DNA of 64,000 bases from Chrysomallon squamiferum. Its lineage: Eukaryota > Mollusca > Gastropoda > Neomphalida > Peltospiridae. The stretch lies in contig CM022669.1 in NCBI GenBank assembly GCA_012295275.1, forward strand, positions 1,729,140 to 1,793,139, given 5' to 3'. The notes beneath the pieces are model-generated. The model searched no databases, had not been told where the DNA came from, and worked only from the letters and a program-made list of their open reading frames with translations. Positions 41,001 through 53,533 of this stretch are shown here, piece by piece; positions within the stretch are counted from its first letter, which is position 1, and every line of letters begins with the position of its first letter. The position numbers and the translations under genes were made by a program.

Positions 41001-44000
41001 AAGATAGGTTCATGCTTCCCTGCTGGCACTGATAGGCAGGTACTTGGCATACTGTTGAGATTGTGTTTATTTTTAGATAACTTTCCTCAATCTCGCCATT
41101 CAGTGGCGCATTTCATATGTGATTTTTAACAACTAGCAGGTCATATTTTGCATGTTCATATTTTACTCCACTTATTGCAATCGACCATTGTTCTCTCTGT
41201 CCATAGTCCCTGTATTCTGCTATTATTCAGTTCTATGAATTAAGGACGAGATAACATGATCACATACTGTATTATATTTACAATAATATGAATTCTGTAA
41301 ATAGAAATGTCTGATTTACAAACAAATCAATTTACTTCCATTTGGAACATAACTGTAAGTTGACAACAGTCTGCATTAAAATGCGTTGTATAATGTAACA
41401 AATTACTAAATTATTGAATGACCCTGGTAATTGGATTTTTCTTTCAGCTTCCATATTGCATGTGCAATGGGAAATGAACAGGTGGTTGAAAGATTGCTCA
41501 AATACAGTAATGATGTTAGTCATCCTACGATACAGGGTTAGTTGTTTATTTATAAAACATTTCAGATCATTATAATGTTTATGTGTGTTTTTTTAAAATA
41601 TTGATTTTAGTTAAAATGTGAAAAGTTCAAGCTGTAACTTTGTATTCTGACTGGAAATTAGACAAATTAGACTGCAAAATATTGGCATTCTACCTAAATT
41701 ACAAATAAATCCTATTAAAATGAAGTATCTGATGAGAAAATTGTAATTAAAGTTAAAAGAAAAGAAAATTATCTATTTTTTAATAATGAAAAACACTGAT
41801 TATGGATAAGGTTATACAAAAGTAAGTATTTATTCTTCTTCCTTATAGGGAAACATTTAATGTATTCTCACAAACTTGTTACAGTTGGCAAAAGCATGAA
41901 CAAACTTTCTGTTTACTGATAAAGTTTAATTTTTGAAGATGTTATTTTGTTCTGCTGTATTATTTTGTTAAATGTCAAGTTATTATATCTCTTTGATTTG
42001 GTTTACTCTAATTTAATGTCTCTTCAACTGAAAAGTTATTCATTGATATTTTAAATAAACTCTTCATGCAGAATAACACTGAATGGAACATTGTTGAGCA
42101 AATATGTCTTCACTGTCAGGTGAAAAACAGTTGAATGAAGTGAAAAGTCATCAGACCCCCAAAAATATAATAAAAATGTGTTAATTAAAATATCATTGGG
42201 TGCAACACTGACAAAAGAATATTATCAAACAGTCTTTGAAGATGGCTATAATTGCTTCATATAGAACAAATTTTAAGGAAAAGGACAAAAATATTGTGGT
42301 TTTATTTTCTTCTATACTGAGAATTGCATGGATAATGGTTTAAATGGTACTAATGATTTTAAAAAAATGATACCTAGGGCTTTGTCATTTAAAAAATTGT
42401 CCTGGAGACAAACCCAGGTTTTTGAGGCCTCTCCTCTATAGTTAACAGAGAGGACCCAGTAACATTTTCAACAAGTCTAACAACAACATTCAGACATTTT
42501 CTTTGTATAATTTATTAAGAGGCTTATTTTCAGTTGCCATGATAGCAGGTCATTCTAGCTGTTTTTGTGCCATTGTCAGGTGTATATATTGTTTAGATTT
42601 ATTAGTTATTATTAAATACAAATAAATCCATTTTGCTGTTTCAGAATCAGAGAATGAATAAGTAATTTTTTTTTTCTTACAAGATATCACCTGCCCGTAG
42701 TGTTTCATGCTTATGCTTGAATTCATCAAATAGCCTATAAGTGTTCCTGGAGTAATGAATTCTGGCACATGATTGGCTTGATGTCATAAAAGTAAATTCT
42801 CCAAAATGTGTCTGCTGCTGTTGAAATGTATTTATTGTCCTCTGGTGGAAGTTCAGCCAGGAAACCAAATATCATAGTATGGGAAAATAGTTATTTAATA
42901 TAGTAAATATTTACAGCATGTAATCGTTAATGAAATTTTAGAATTTAGTATTATTATTATTATTATTTTATATTATTGATGAATAATTATAAAGCTTAAT
43001 TTAATGAATTGTATTTCTAGGAACAACTGCACTTCAGTTGGCAGCAGCTAAAGGTCACACCAGTGTAGTCCACCAACTTCTTCAGGTAAAACAAAACATT
43101 TAGAAAATTTATACTGAACAGAAAACACAAAAACTTTGTTTTCATTATTATTTTTACCTTTTTTTAACGTGTGTAATTATTACATTTTTTATTTTTTATT
43201 TATTTATTATCGTTATGATAAAGATAGTATTATTTATTTAAAATTTTTATTTTTTGTGTTTCTTGCAGGCTAATGCTGAAGTGGACATGCAAGACAGTAA
43301 CAACATGACAGCATTACATCATGCCTGTGCTGGGCTGCATTTAGAGTGTGTTCAGGTTCTCCTATCTGGTAATGCCAGTCCTCATACCAAAGAAACAGTA
43401 AGTTGTGTGAAATATTTTTGTCTGTTTTTGTTTTATTTTAATATACATTTCTTGAGTATACAGTAATAAACAACTTATTATTAAAATATACATTGCATTT
43501 CACCACCATTTTTATTTTTAAAAATTTTATAATTATTTTATAAAAAAGTTATTTAAATTGAATTTAATTTTATAATGCATATAATTAAAATTTATGTAGT
43601 GAATGTATAATTTAAAAAGAATTTTGTTTTCTGCAGACTGGAAAAACACCATTATTTTATGCTGCTCATCGAGGTGATGTTGCTATTTGCAAATGGCTGG
43701 TTGACAAAGGTGCCGATGTCAATGCTTCTGATATGTATCAGATGTTAGTAACTTATTTATATTTATTATTATTAGTAGTAGTAGTAGTAATTATTGTAGA
43801 AAATGCTATTATATATATCTGCTTCAAATTTCCTGTAACTATAGCATATTATGGTGGTAGTGTTGAGAACATTTTTATAAATTTTCATAGGTCTTAAAAT
43901 TGATAATAAGACTTAATGTTAGAAAACAAAATGTCCTTCATGCTGTACTCAGTGATAATAAATGTCAGACATTCTTTGGTTTTATTGATTAATCGTTCCC

Positions 44001-47000
44001 ACATAAACATAATTTACAAATGGTACCTGTTGACAAAACTGTTATTAATGTTATTGATGCCATGTTCCCAGTCTAGCAAAAAAGTGCATTTTCCTCACTT
44101 CATATATATGTATATGCATGTTACAAATTAAATAATATAAACTTACTGATGTACAAAAAAGAAGGAAAACATTTTAACAAAACCGTATACCTCATATGTT
44201 TTATTTGTTATTTCTATAAAAAATATAAATATAAATAAATATATTTCAGGACATCACTAATAGTTGCTTCTAAAGAAGGACACAAGGAAGTGGTTGAGTT
44301 TCTGCTGAAAAAAGGAGCCATTCCTGACCATCAAGACAAAGAAGGTTTATTTCAGATCTTCTAATTAAGTTACTTAGTTTGGTTTATTTATTGACTTAAT
44401 TAGCTTTTACAGTTTTTATTGTTATTTCTTTTATTTATTTCTTTTTTTTTTTTTTTTTTTTGCATTTCTAGTCTAATTTTTTTCAAAGTGTTTTGAAAAC
44501 ATAATTCAGATATTTCAGTTTGATTTATTATTATTATTACTGTACATATACATATATATCAAAAATCCCTTATTTGAAATGCTCGGGACTGGAAGTTCCT
44601 GATTTCAGAATTTTTCAAATAATAATAAGAAAGTAGCCTGAGAACAGGATCTAAGTCTAAATGTGAATTCCATTTATATTTCATGTACAGTTTATGTAAA
44701 TAGTCTGCAGAATTGTTTTAAGTAATATTTTTTAATAATTTTGAGTTTAAAATAAAGTTTGTACAAGTTAAACAATGATGATGTCACTATTTGGGACAAA
44801 AGCTCCTTGACCTGTATTTGAAATACAGTATCTCTCTGCAGGTCGAAGTGCTCTGAACTATGCTTTGATTGCCGGACACCACTTCATGAAAGAAGTGTTT
44901 GCTAAAGCACCAACACGAGCATCATGGGATGTTGACCCCAGTAACAGTATGTATGAGACATAGAAATGATCATGTTCCACTATTTAAAAAAAACATTTCT
45001 TCAGCTATTTAATATATCTTCAAACACGCCATTATGCCATATGTTAACTGACTCATCTAACATCACAAGACATTCCCCAAAGAACAACACATCTCCACAT
45101 CACAAGATCTCGCCCAAAGACCCACACATCTCCACATCACAAGACATCACCCAAATACCCATACATTTCCACATTACCAGACATCACCCAAATACCCATA
45201 CACCTCCACATCACCAGACATCACCCAAATACCCATACATTTCCACATCACCAGACATCACCCAAACACCCACTCATTCCATACACCTTCAAAGACATCC
45301 ATACATTTTGGTTTTCTTCAGCATCAGACAAATGGCCTTATTGTTTTTAAAATTTTTAAATTGGTTTCTTATATATAATGTCAAATATATGTCATGGCTA
45401 TTTAAATCTGAATTTGATTTCAGAATCAAGTACAATAGTAGTAGAAGATAGAAATTCTATACAGAGTGAACCAGAACCTGAAATGACAAATCAGGTAGTA
45501 ATTTTTAAAACAAATATTTTTCATTTAATTACTGAACAGTTAAAATTATGCAAGCAAAGATTTGTATTATGATACATCTAAAATTCACTATCACTATTTA
45601 AAATATTTTTGATAATAATTCATTGAATTGATTTCATGACTCACCCAAAGCTAATACCTTTTTTTCAGGCCAGTATAGGCTAGTGTTAATTTTTAATAAG
45701 ACTAAAATGTTAATTAATAAAAGAAAATTAACATCACTACAAATTATAGCACTTATGTCACAGTGTTAAGTTATCAGGATTTGTCATATGAATGTCTTTT
45801 AATTATAATTGTTACTGATTTTATTTTTCATAGTTAGCACAATAATTGAGGTGTTGATTTATTCATTCAGGTAGATGTGGTAAATACATTTAGCAATAAC
45901 TCACCAACCCTTAATCACAAAGATATTGCAGAAAATAAAGAAAATCAAGAAACTGACCTCCTGATTTCTGCTGAGGTAGTTGAGATTTGTATTTTGCATT
46001 AAATTTGAAATAATGAAAATCTGTGAAGAGATGGATAAGTTGATTTTTTTCTTTCCACTAAGATCTGATTTATGTTCCAGAATGAATTCTTCTTAATAAT
46101 TTTGTTCTTTGATATCATGATTGTGTGTGTGTGTGTGTTCATCTTGTAAATAAAAAAGCAAGCTTCTTTTGAAAGATTTACAGTAAACAGAAATGTCATC
46201 TTTGATATTCATGAGGTTAACAAACTTTGATTTATGTTAACCTTTACTTGTTTCAATAGTAGCTCACTAATCAATCGGATAATTAAATATTCATACACAG
46301 ATCTTCAGACACGTGGTATGTAACATTCTGTCACTTGAACAGATGACCTATTTAATGCTTTAAGTTTTGATTTTATGTTTTATTCTGTGTTTTTTCGTGG
46401 TTGTCTATTGGTGCTTTTTTGTTTTAGATGAAAACTAACAAGAATATAGAAATTTGAGATAGATGTTATTATTCATTTAGTCTTCTCACTTAACAGTGTA
46501 ACTCATCTTACTTTCAGGAGAATATAGATTAATAAATTTAACTGTGCTAATAGTATAAAGGGGCCTCTAGACACTACTCTGTATTATTACATTCTTTTAT
46601 GTATATTGTTATTCACTTTTGTATACTGGTTTCAGCCAAACCATACAGACAGTAAAAAAAAGTGTGTGACATCTGAAAATGCAGAACATTTCCTAAATTA
46701 CAAGAAAACTAAACAAGCACTGAAGGTAAAGTATTTTGGTACCATCCGTTGCCTTTTTTGTTCAGAAATCTTTCTTCTTAAAGTTAATTAATTTGATACT
46801 TTTTCATTAAATAAATTATTCAAATGTATATTTAAGAATTTCAAATTGTTTATGTAATAACATATAATTCCAATATTTTTCCTTTTATGTTATTTATTTA
46901 TTTATTTTATTTATTTTTTCTATGTAGAACTAATTAAATGATTTTGGTATCATCATTAGTTGATAATACAAAAATTAATTTGTGTCCTCTAGTGGTTTCA

Positions 47001-50000
47001 CTAAACAAAATATTTTTTTTGGACTAAGAAAGATTTATAGACATTGCAGGTTTTCATTCACAGCTATTTTGCATTTTGCTTTATTAGTTCACAGCCAGGA
47101 GCCTGGCAAATTACATAGATGCACACGTGACACACACACACACACACACATACACACACATACACACATACACATTGCAGTTGTAATTAACTAATTAAAA
47201 ATATCATTGTTTGCAATTCAGAATAAAATTTATTTTGTCAGATGGACTTGGAGAGTAAAATGGCTAATTTATGTTTAACAAAGTGGAAAAGCAAACAGAC
47301 GTTTCATGTGGATATAATTGATATTTTAGGATTTGGAGGAGGAACATGAGCAGTTGAATGAAGAACTACACAACATGTCCTTGGAGAAGATGAAACTTCA
47401 GGACAGAGTTGAGTTTCTTACCAAGAAAATGGAACACAGAACAGAGGTGGAAATTTTAATATTTGTAGATAAGATTTTAATTATTTGTTCTGTTATTCAT
47501 TTGTTTTATCTTTATTTCTTTCAGACTTTTGATTTAATGATTTTTTAATTGATTTTTATTTCATATTCTTATCACTGCCATATAAATTTAGGAAGAAGGC
47601 AAACTCTGTATAGCTTCTGTTTTTGTTTTTAATTCAGTCACTTTCTTTCTGCTTGTTACTTTTTGTATTGCTTTGTCTCATTGTTAACAAAATGGTTTAT
47701 GTTTTATATTTTAATGAACACTTTTGAATTTCAGGACCAAGAAAGAGAAGAACAGGTTCAGCAAGATCTTAATGAAGAGGTCTCTTATTATTTTGATACA
47801 ATAGCTTTGAACACAGTACTCTGATAAACTTTATTATTGTTAAAAACTTCATGTAATTATCATAAAGGAAAGAATAATGAAATTTTTAATTATTTTTTTT
47901 ATTTATTTTAAATTTAATTACAACTCAGAAGTATCATATATTCTTTAGAAAAAGAAACTTGACATTGATTTTCAAAGTTTAATAAATAAAACTAATATGC
48001 ACAAGCATGGAAAGATTAACATGCATTGGGAAGGGACTCACTTTGTACAGTACATCAGGGAATCCTTGTGAAATGTGACAATGGAGTGGTAAGATGTTGA
48101 TACCTATTATGACCATCACAAGCGAAATGACAGCTTGACAACAGCAGTGCATGGAAAGAATCTGAAGTTGCACAATATATTGTTGAATGTTCTGAACGTA
48201 TGCTGCTTTGATATAAAAATCTGCAAAATATTTAGTGGTGGGGAATTCTTTATTGCAACCCAAAGATGTTCTGTTAGCTTTTTTCAATTTTTATAAAATC
48301 TGGTAGCCCTAACAAAAAACTGGTAGTGACATAATAAATTTTAAGGGCATGTGTGGTGAAAATAAAAAATTGTTATTTTTTATGTTACAGAATTGAAATT
48401 TGATGGAAATAATACCCTTTTGCTACCATAAAAAAGTAGTACTAGTTTATTTTTTTATGACATATATATGTATATCATTTTATCTGCTATGGTTCATCAT
48501 AGATATGTATTTCTTCAAAATAACAAAGAAGTAATTTTAAAAAGTAATAATATGTTTTTCATTTGTATTTGTAAGATTTTGTATGTTTGTTTTTAAATAT
48601 ATATATATATTCCAAATTTGGATAGTTTTCATACAGCATTTTGTCAAAAATGTTAGGATGGTACAAAAAAAGTAATAGGTGATAAAGACAAAAAAATTAA
48701 GTTTTATAAACGATATATCCACTTGTTGTGGCTATAGGGTGATGTTATGCGTCATTATTATGTAATTTTTTGCAAAAATCTTGAAACATTTGTATGAAAA
48801 ATTAATTTTTTATGTACATTTTCAAAACAGAAAAATTGTTTTTGTTTTTGACATGATTTATTCAAATTTTGTCATTTATGGCCTAGTGTGTCCACTTAAG
48901 AAGAAGAAAGAAGAAAAAAAAAGAAAACAAATTAAAATTATTTATTTAGAATACTTTTATCCTGATTAATTTGAGTACCAAAAAATTATTTAGACTTAAA
49001 TATAAATATCATGAGCACAATATTGGAATAGGACTGACTTCATTTCCTTATTACCTTTGATAAGTTCAACCTCTGATATGAGATCCACTACATTCATGTG
49101 TTCAGTTCTTGAAAATTTATGATGCATGGTTCTTTGAGGATAGTGTTTTTGCATGTTTCCTAGTGTTTTTTTCACTTCCATTCATTCACTGACTTGATTA
49201 TCTTTACAATGTTTATGATTCTATAAAGAATAATCCGCTAACATTATTTTTACCAATGTCAAGTTTCTTTTTTTCTTCTTTTATTTCTTTTTTTTTGTTT
49301 TTTTGAACATTGAACTTCTTAAAACACAGCTTTTACATTTTTTTTATCAGTTTATTTAAAAGTAAATGATTTTTTGTTTTCACATGTTTTAACCTATTTA
49401 TTAGATAAAAAATTTGCGAAATCTCTTGGAAGAGGAACAGGAGAGATCAAGAGATCTATCTTTGCGACTGCTTCACAGCTCAAACAAAGACGCACAAGTG
49501 ATTTTAGCTTGTAGCAGGAAAAAAAATGATATAATACAGGTAATTATTTAAAATTTATTCATTTATCTTTCTTTGACATGAGAGGTATGAGATTTTCAAA
49601 TTTATGTATTTTGATAAATAATGACAATTGGTCTCTTGGCTGGGAACAGCTTTTATAATATTTATCTGACATTCATATCAAATATTTATGGATTATTATA
49701 TCAAAAATACGGATATGCTTGCTATAAGTTTCTGTTCCTAACACATAAACTGAGTTTAATACAAAGTAAATTACCTCACCATTGCTGAATGAGGAAAACA
49801 TCATCTAGTTTCATGGAATAATATATATACATTTTTTTTTTTCTTGTTTTTCAGGATACAAACAATCAAGATGTTCAAAGTGAACCAGTTACAAGAGACA
49901 GCTGGGGAGACAGTGATGATGAATTTGATATTTTTGGTAAATAGGAGAAATTTCTAAACTTTCAAAAATAGGCACTGTTTTTCAAAACACAATTTATTTT

Positions 50001-53000
50001 ATAATAAAAAGATTCAAAACATTTTAGGCAAAAATAATAGTTCCACTCACACCAGATGTAGGAATATAATCATGTTTTATCTTTTTAAATTCTCAAAACT
50101 AAACTTGGCTATGTTTAGATGAATACCCATTTGTAAGGAGTCAAGTGTGACAGATTTATTGGTTTTCCTCTTTGATGATATTTTTGCTATAGTTTTTATT
50201 TCAAGCCAGTACTTCACAACAGGTTTATCATATCAAGACTGGGCTATGTGCTTTCCTCTTTTTAGGAAGTTGCACATAATATTTTAATAAAATCCAATTT
50301 TATCTTCTTTTTTGTTTTTTTATTCTACTGAAAGGTTTTTTAGGGTGGGGTAACAAAAAATAGATTTATTTATCATGTCTTGCTCCCCCTATTCTATCCA
50401 GTTTTTGTGATATTTCTGTTTCAGATAAGAAACAAACGTCACAAACATCGACAGATGATGCTCAAATAGCTTTATTACGGAGTCAGATATTAGCTGTCCA
50501 TCAAGAAAATGATCAGCTCAAAGAAAAATTAAAGGTAAAACATAGAATCAAAAGCTTTTAGCAAATGTTCTGCCAACAGGCCCTAGCCTCTTGCAGAATG
50601 TGAATACTGGTCATTATATTTTAATATCGACACTCAAAATATTTAGAAAATTTTCAGGAAGTTTTTATTAACAAGATAAACATTAAATTAATTATTTTTT
50701 CCACATTTTTTAAAGACATTTTAAATAATTTTCTTTTCCAGTCACTTATGGGAAGCTTCTCCCTGTATTTTTCAGTTTGAAAAAGACTTTTTCTCCTCTG
50801 ATATAGAAAAATTACAACAGCTTCAGGAACAAATTACCAGGCTTGAAGAAGAAAAAGATGACTTGAAAGTTCATATCCTGAAAGTAAGCCCTTATAACTG
50901 GAAACCGTTATTATTTGAACAAGACACTTTTTATTTTATTTACCATTTAAATGAACAATAGCTTCTGAAACTTTTACCATTTAAGAGAAATTACATTGTG
51001 GAGAACTTTCAGAAAGGTTTTCTCTTTAAATCAGACTTCTAAAGTGTTTATCATTTGAATAGATCTCTGCTGTGAACAGCTTTTAAAATTTATCTGTGAC
51101 ATTCAAATCTCATATTTATGGATATAATACATAAAAAACAAAGATATGCTTGCTATACATTTCTGTTCCTAAAACGTAATCTGAGTATAATATAGAACTA
51201 ACAAAGTTACCTCATGGTTGCTGAATGAGGAAACATTATTTTGTTTCTTGGAATAATATTTTTTTAATATTATTTCAGACAAAGGAAAACAGTGAAACTG
51301 AGAAATTGTCTGTTGCTGTTGATCATGAAGAACTTGTACAAGAAAACAGGAATCTAAAAGAAGAATTAGAAATGATGAAAACCAGGTTATCCTTGGATTC
51401 AGAAAGTCGAGAACAACTTCTAGAACAGAACAAAAAACTAGCTGAGCAGCTGGAAGAAATGAAAAACAGGAAAGAAGCTGTCAACCATGTTGAAAATTAT
51501 TCTGGAGAGGATGGAGGTAGTCAAGAGAAATCAGAAGGCCAAAAACAAATGGACTTGGAATTGTTGCAGATTCAAAATGAGCAACTCACTAGTCAATGCT
51601 CACAGCTTTCTGAGGAGTTAGAGAAACTCAGAACAAATTTCAATGCTATTTTGAAGGCTGGAGACAATCTACAGACAGACTTTGACTTGCTGCAGAATGA
51701 GAAGGAGAAGTTGCAGGAGGAGTTTGAGAGGATGATTCAAGAGAAGGAGGAGCTTGTGAAGGAGAATGAATTTCTGTTGTCAGATGGCAATGCTCTGCAT
51801 GAGGATCTCAAGAAACTGGTTCATGAGCTGGAGAAGATGCATGAGAAACTAAAGAAAGTCCAAAAAGAAAAGGATGACTCTGTTAGAATATCTACAGCAG
51901 TCAGTTTGTCAGGAAAAGTTGGGGAGTTCACTAAACTCCTGGAGGAGCGAGATCAGTTGAAAAATCAGCTAGAGGAGCTGACAGAGGAATGGACACACAT
52001 GCAGCATGACCAGGAAATCCTGGTTGAAGAGGTGCAGAGTCTACAGGAGCAAGTGACACTGCTCAGCACAGAGAGAGACAAACTTCAAACAAATGCTGAT
52101 GATGTAGAAACATTACTGCAACAACATGAAGTTTTAACACAAGATTATATTCAACTTGAACAAGTATGTAAACCATTAAGTGTCTGCATAACTGTTTTGA
52201 AATACTTCTATAAATCTTAACTCAAAAACCAGAACTTAAAAAACACCACCCCCAAAAATATACACATCTTTTAATTCTTAATTAATTAATTAAAACTTTT
52301 GTTGGTTTGTTTTTTTTGTTACATTTTTATCCATATTTCTGTTTAATAATATACAAAAATAAAATAACTTGATATTCATTATTCAGGATTATGCAGAACT
52401 TCTGAAGGAGAAAGAAAAACTAGAACAGGATTTACTAGATGGACAAACAAAGATTTTTGACAAGGACGTGAGAGGTGTTGATGATCTGGCCAGAGAGAAC
52501 AAAACACTTGGTTATGAGAAAGAACAGCTAGAAATGACAATCACAGAGCTCTCCAAGGCCAATGCCTTACTGGAAGAAGAACTTGGACACAGGCAGCAGG
52601 AACAGAACCATATACAGAGCTGTCTTGACCACAAAAAAGACGGTGCAATTGATGTGCCACTGCAGTCAGCCATGTTGGTCGAGAAAGAGCAACAAGTACA
52701 GAATCTTCAGCAGCAAGTTTCTATTTTGCAGATACAGTTGGCAGTGAGTTAAATAAATTTACTTAGATATTTATACAAATAATTAGTGTTTTCTATAAGA
52801 TAAAGTGATGGATTTATTTTTGGATATTCCAGAAATTCTATTAGACAAGACAACAATGTATCAAGCTAAATTATTTACTTGTGTTTGGCAGAAGTCTAGA
52901 TAATGTTATTGTTTTAACAATTTCTTATAAAAATAAAAAATTAAATAATTAAAAAAATAATAATAAAAAGACTATTTTAAATAATTTATTTTAAAAATCC

Positions 53001-53533
53001 TTACCTAAAGAGAGTGACATTTAAAAAAAAAAATGATATCTCCTTGACAGATGGTTTATTATAGGTACTATGAATTAATTAAGATGTATTTTTCAGGAGT
53101 TTGATAAACAACACAGGGAAATTGTGAATACCTATAGGACTCACCTTATTAGTGCAGTACAGGTGAGGGGAAAAAACTTATTTTAATGCATTTCATTGAA
53201 TGATAGAGCACAAACTTAATATATCTTTTCTTGCATGATCAGTCTTTTTTTGTTATTTAGTTCTGTGATAAAGATTCATTACTGTTATATTGGTGAGCAG
53301 AAAAGAAATGGTTCACTTTACATTGATGTAGGCTGAAATGGAAAACTGCCAAATTAGCAAGTATTTTTATTAAATGTTAATGCAAACAAAAATATATCAA
53401 AAGCTTTATCAAAAAGAAAAAAATGCAGTCATTTCTATTGTTATTTTTATTTTAACAGGGACATATGGATACCACTTTAAAAAAAAAACTACATCAGATT
53501 ATTGTACTCAGAAGCATGGAACAGTTTTGTTAG
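37969..53533 (+). CDS. RAI14: Ankycorbin/UACA-family ankyrin-repeat coiled-coil protein (21 coding exons)
   Basis: Exons: 37969-38025, 39073-39203, 41448-41536, 43021-43085, 43269-43397, 43637-43743, 44250-44344, 44842-44946, 45424-45494, 45871-45975, 46636-46725, 47330-47446, 47735-47779, 49405-49539, 49855-49936, 50425-50534, 50776-50883, 51279-52163, 52387-52743, 53097-53162, 53459-53533. All have AG/GT borders, phases agree, and they total 3024 bp (1007 residues, close to human ankycorbin at about 980). Order: short head, SEWNKNDDKLLKAVEAGD (residues 21-38, a family hallmark), about seven ankyrin units to ~250, a charged linker, an acidic DSWGDSDDEFDIF patch (~462-474), coiled coil ~475-960, and a conserved tail YRTHLISAVQGHMD. 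In vertebrates the family associates with cortical actin and curved membranes. UACA is the alternative, but it is longer (about 1400 residues). An in-frame ATG at 37954 could add five residues. Confidence 0.9.
39073..44946 (+). CDS. RAI14: RAI14-like exons 2-8, ankyrin-repeat domain
   Basis: Seven exons encode residues 20-259. Ankyrin units start near residues 24, 61, 93, 126, 158, 192 and 225. Typical helices include TTALQLAAAKGHTSVVHQLL, MTALHHACAGLHLECVQVLL, KTPLFYAAHRGDVAICKWLV and TSLIVASKEGHKEVVEFLL. The first and last units are degenerate caps. Several introns fall at the same point of successive repeats (after the conserved Gly), as expected for repeat-by-exon duplication. Confidence 0.9.
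44442..44462. repeat. Poly(T) tract in intron 7
   Basis: About 20 T residues. Confidence 0.85.
45069..45290 (+). repeat. 37-bp C-rich minisatellite in RAI14-like intron 8
   Basis: Six tandem copies begin at 45069, 45106, 45143, 45180, 45217 and 45254. The unit core is GACATCACCCAAATACCCAT followed by ACATYTCCACATYACMA. The third to fifth copies differ by only a few bases; the outer two are more diverged and the last is cut short. The plus strand is strongly C-rich and G-poor. A 161-codon open frame spans it, but it lies between a good donor (44947) and acceptor (45423) and reads out of frame with exon 9. Confidence 0.92.
45424..50883 (+). CDS. RAI14: RAI14-like exons 9-17, linker and first coiled-coil segments
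   Basis: Nine small exons (45-135 bp) encode residues 260-547. Residues 260-348 are a polar, probably disordered linker. DLEEEHEQLNEELHN (from ~349) begins a coiled coil. A cysteine/basic piece (ILACSRKKND) and the acidic DSWGDSDDEFDIF motif interrupt it before heptads resume at ~483. Small coiled-coil exons in multiples of three (90, 117, 45, 135 and 108 bp) could be skipped without frameshift. Confidence 0.82.
47128..47174. repeat. (CA)n microsatellite in intron 11
   Basis: CA units with ACATAC interruptions. Confidence 0.9.
49631..49830 (+). repeat. Duplicated intron segment, copy A (intron 14)
   Basis: About 195 bp clearly related to 51062-51260. Shared blocks include GAACAGCTTTTA, ATATTTATGGAT, GATATGCTTGCTATA, TTTCTGTTCCTAA, TTGCTGAATGAGGAAA and GGAATAATAT. 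Both copies end just before the acceptor of the following exon. Confidence 0.85.
51062..51262 (+). repeat. Duplicated intron segment, copy B (intron 17)
   Basis: Same strand and same position relative to its 3' splice site as copy A. Identity judged by eye is roughly three quarters or better, with small indels. Confidence 0.85.
51279..52163 (+). CDS. RAI14: RAI14-like exon 18, large coiled-coil exon
   Basis: 885 bp encoding residues 548-842, the longest open stretch in the window. Almost continuous Leu/Glu/Lys/Gln heptads, for example LLQNEKEKLQEEFERMIQEK, with few prolines. The frame is bounded by a TATTTCAG acceptor and a GTATGT donor. Confidence 0.92.
52387..53533 (+). CDS. RAI14: RAI14-like exons 19-21, end of coiled coil and conserved tail
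   Basis: Exon 19 (52387-52743) gives residues 843-961, exon 20 (53097-53162) 962-983 and exon 21 (53459-53533) 984-1007. The tail HREIVNTYRTHLISAVQ, then GHMD and LHQIIVLRSMEQFC before TAG, has the conserved C-terminal shape of ankycorbin/UACA proteins. Another open frame covers exon 21 to 53598, but phase-0 splicing and the family tail select the frame ending at 53533. Confidence 0.85.

Noticed and set aside
42550-42868. Two overlapping minus-strand frames in RAI14-like intron 3
   Set aside because: Sequence looks repeat-like but I could not assign it to any element, and neither frame has splice support.
44966-45451. 161-codon plus-strand open frame, His/Thr/Pro-rich repeats
   Set aside because: It is produced by the 37-bp minisatellite (37 is not a multiple of 3, so all frames are read in turn) and lies in an intron with good splice borders.
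47980-48287. 102-codon minus-strand open frame in RAI14-like intron 13
   Set aside because: No recognisable family; probably a degraded repeat.
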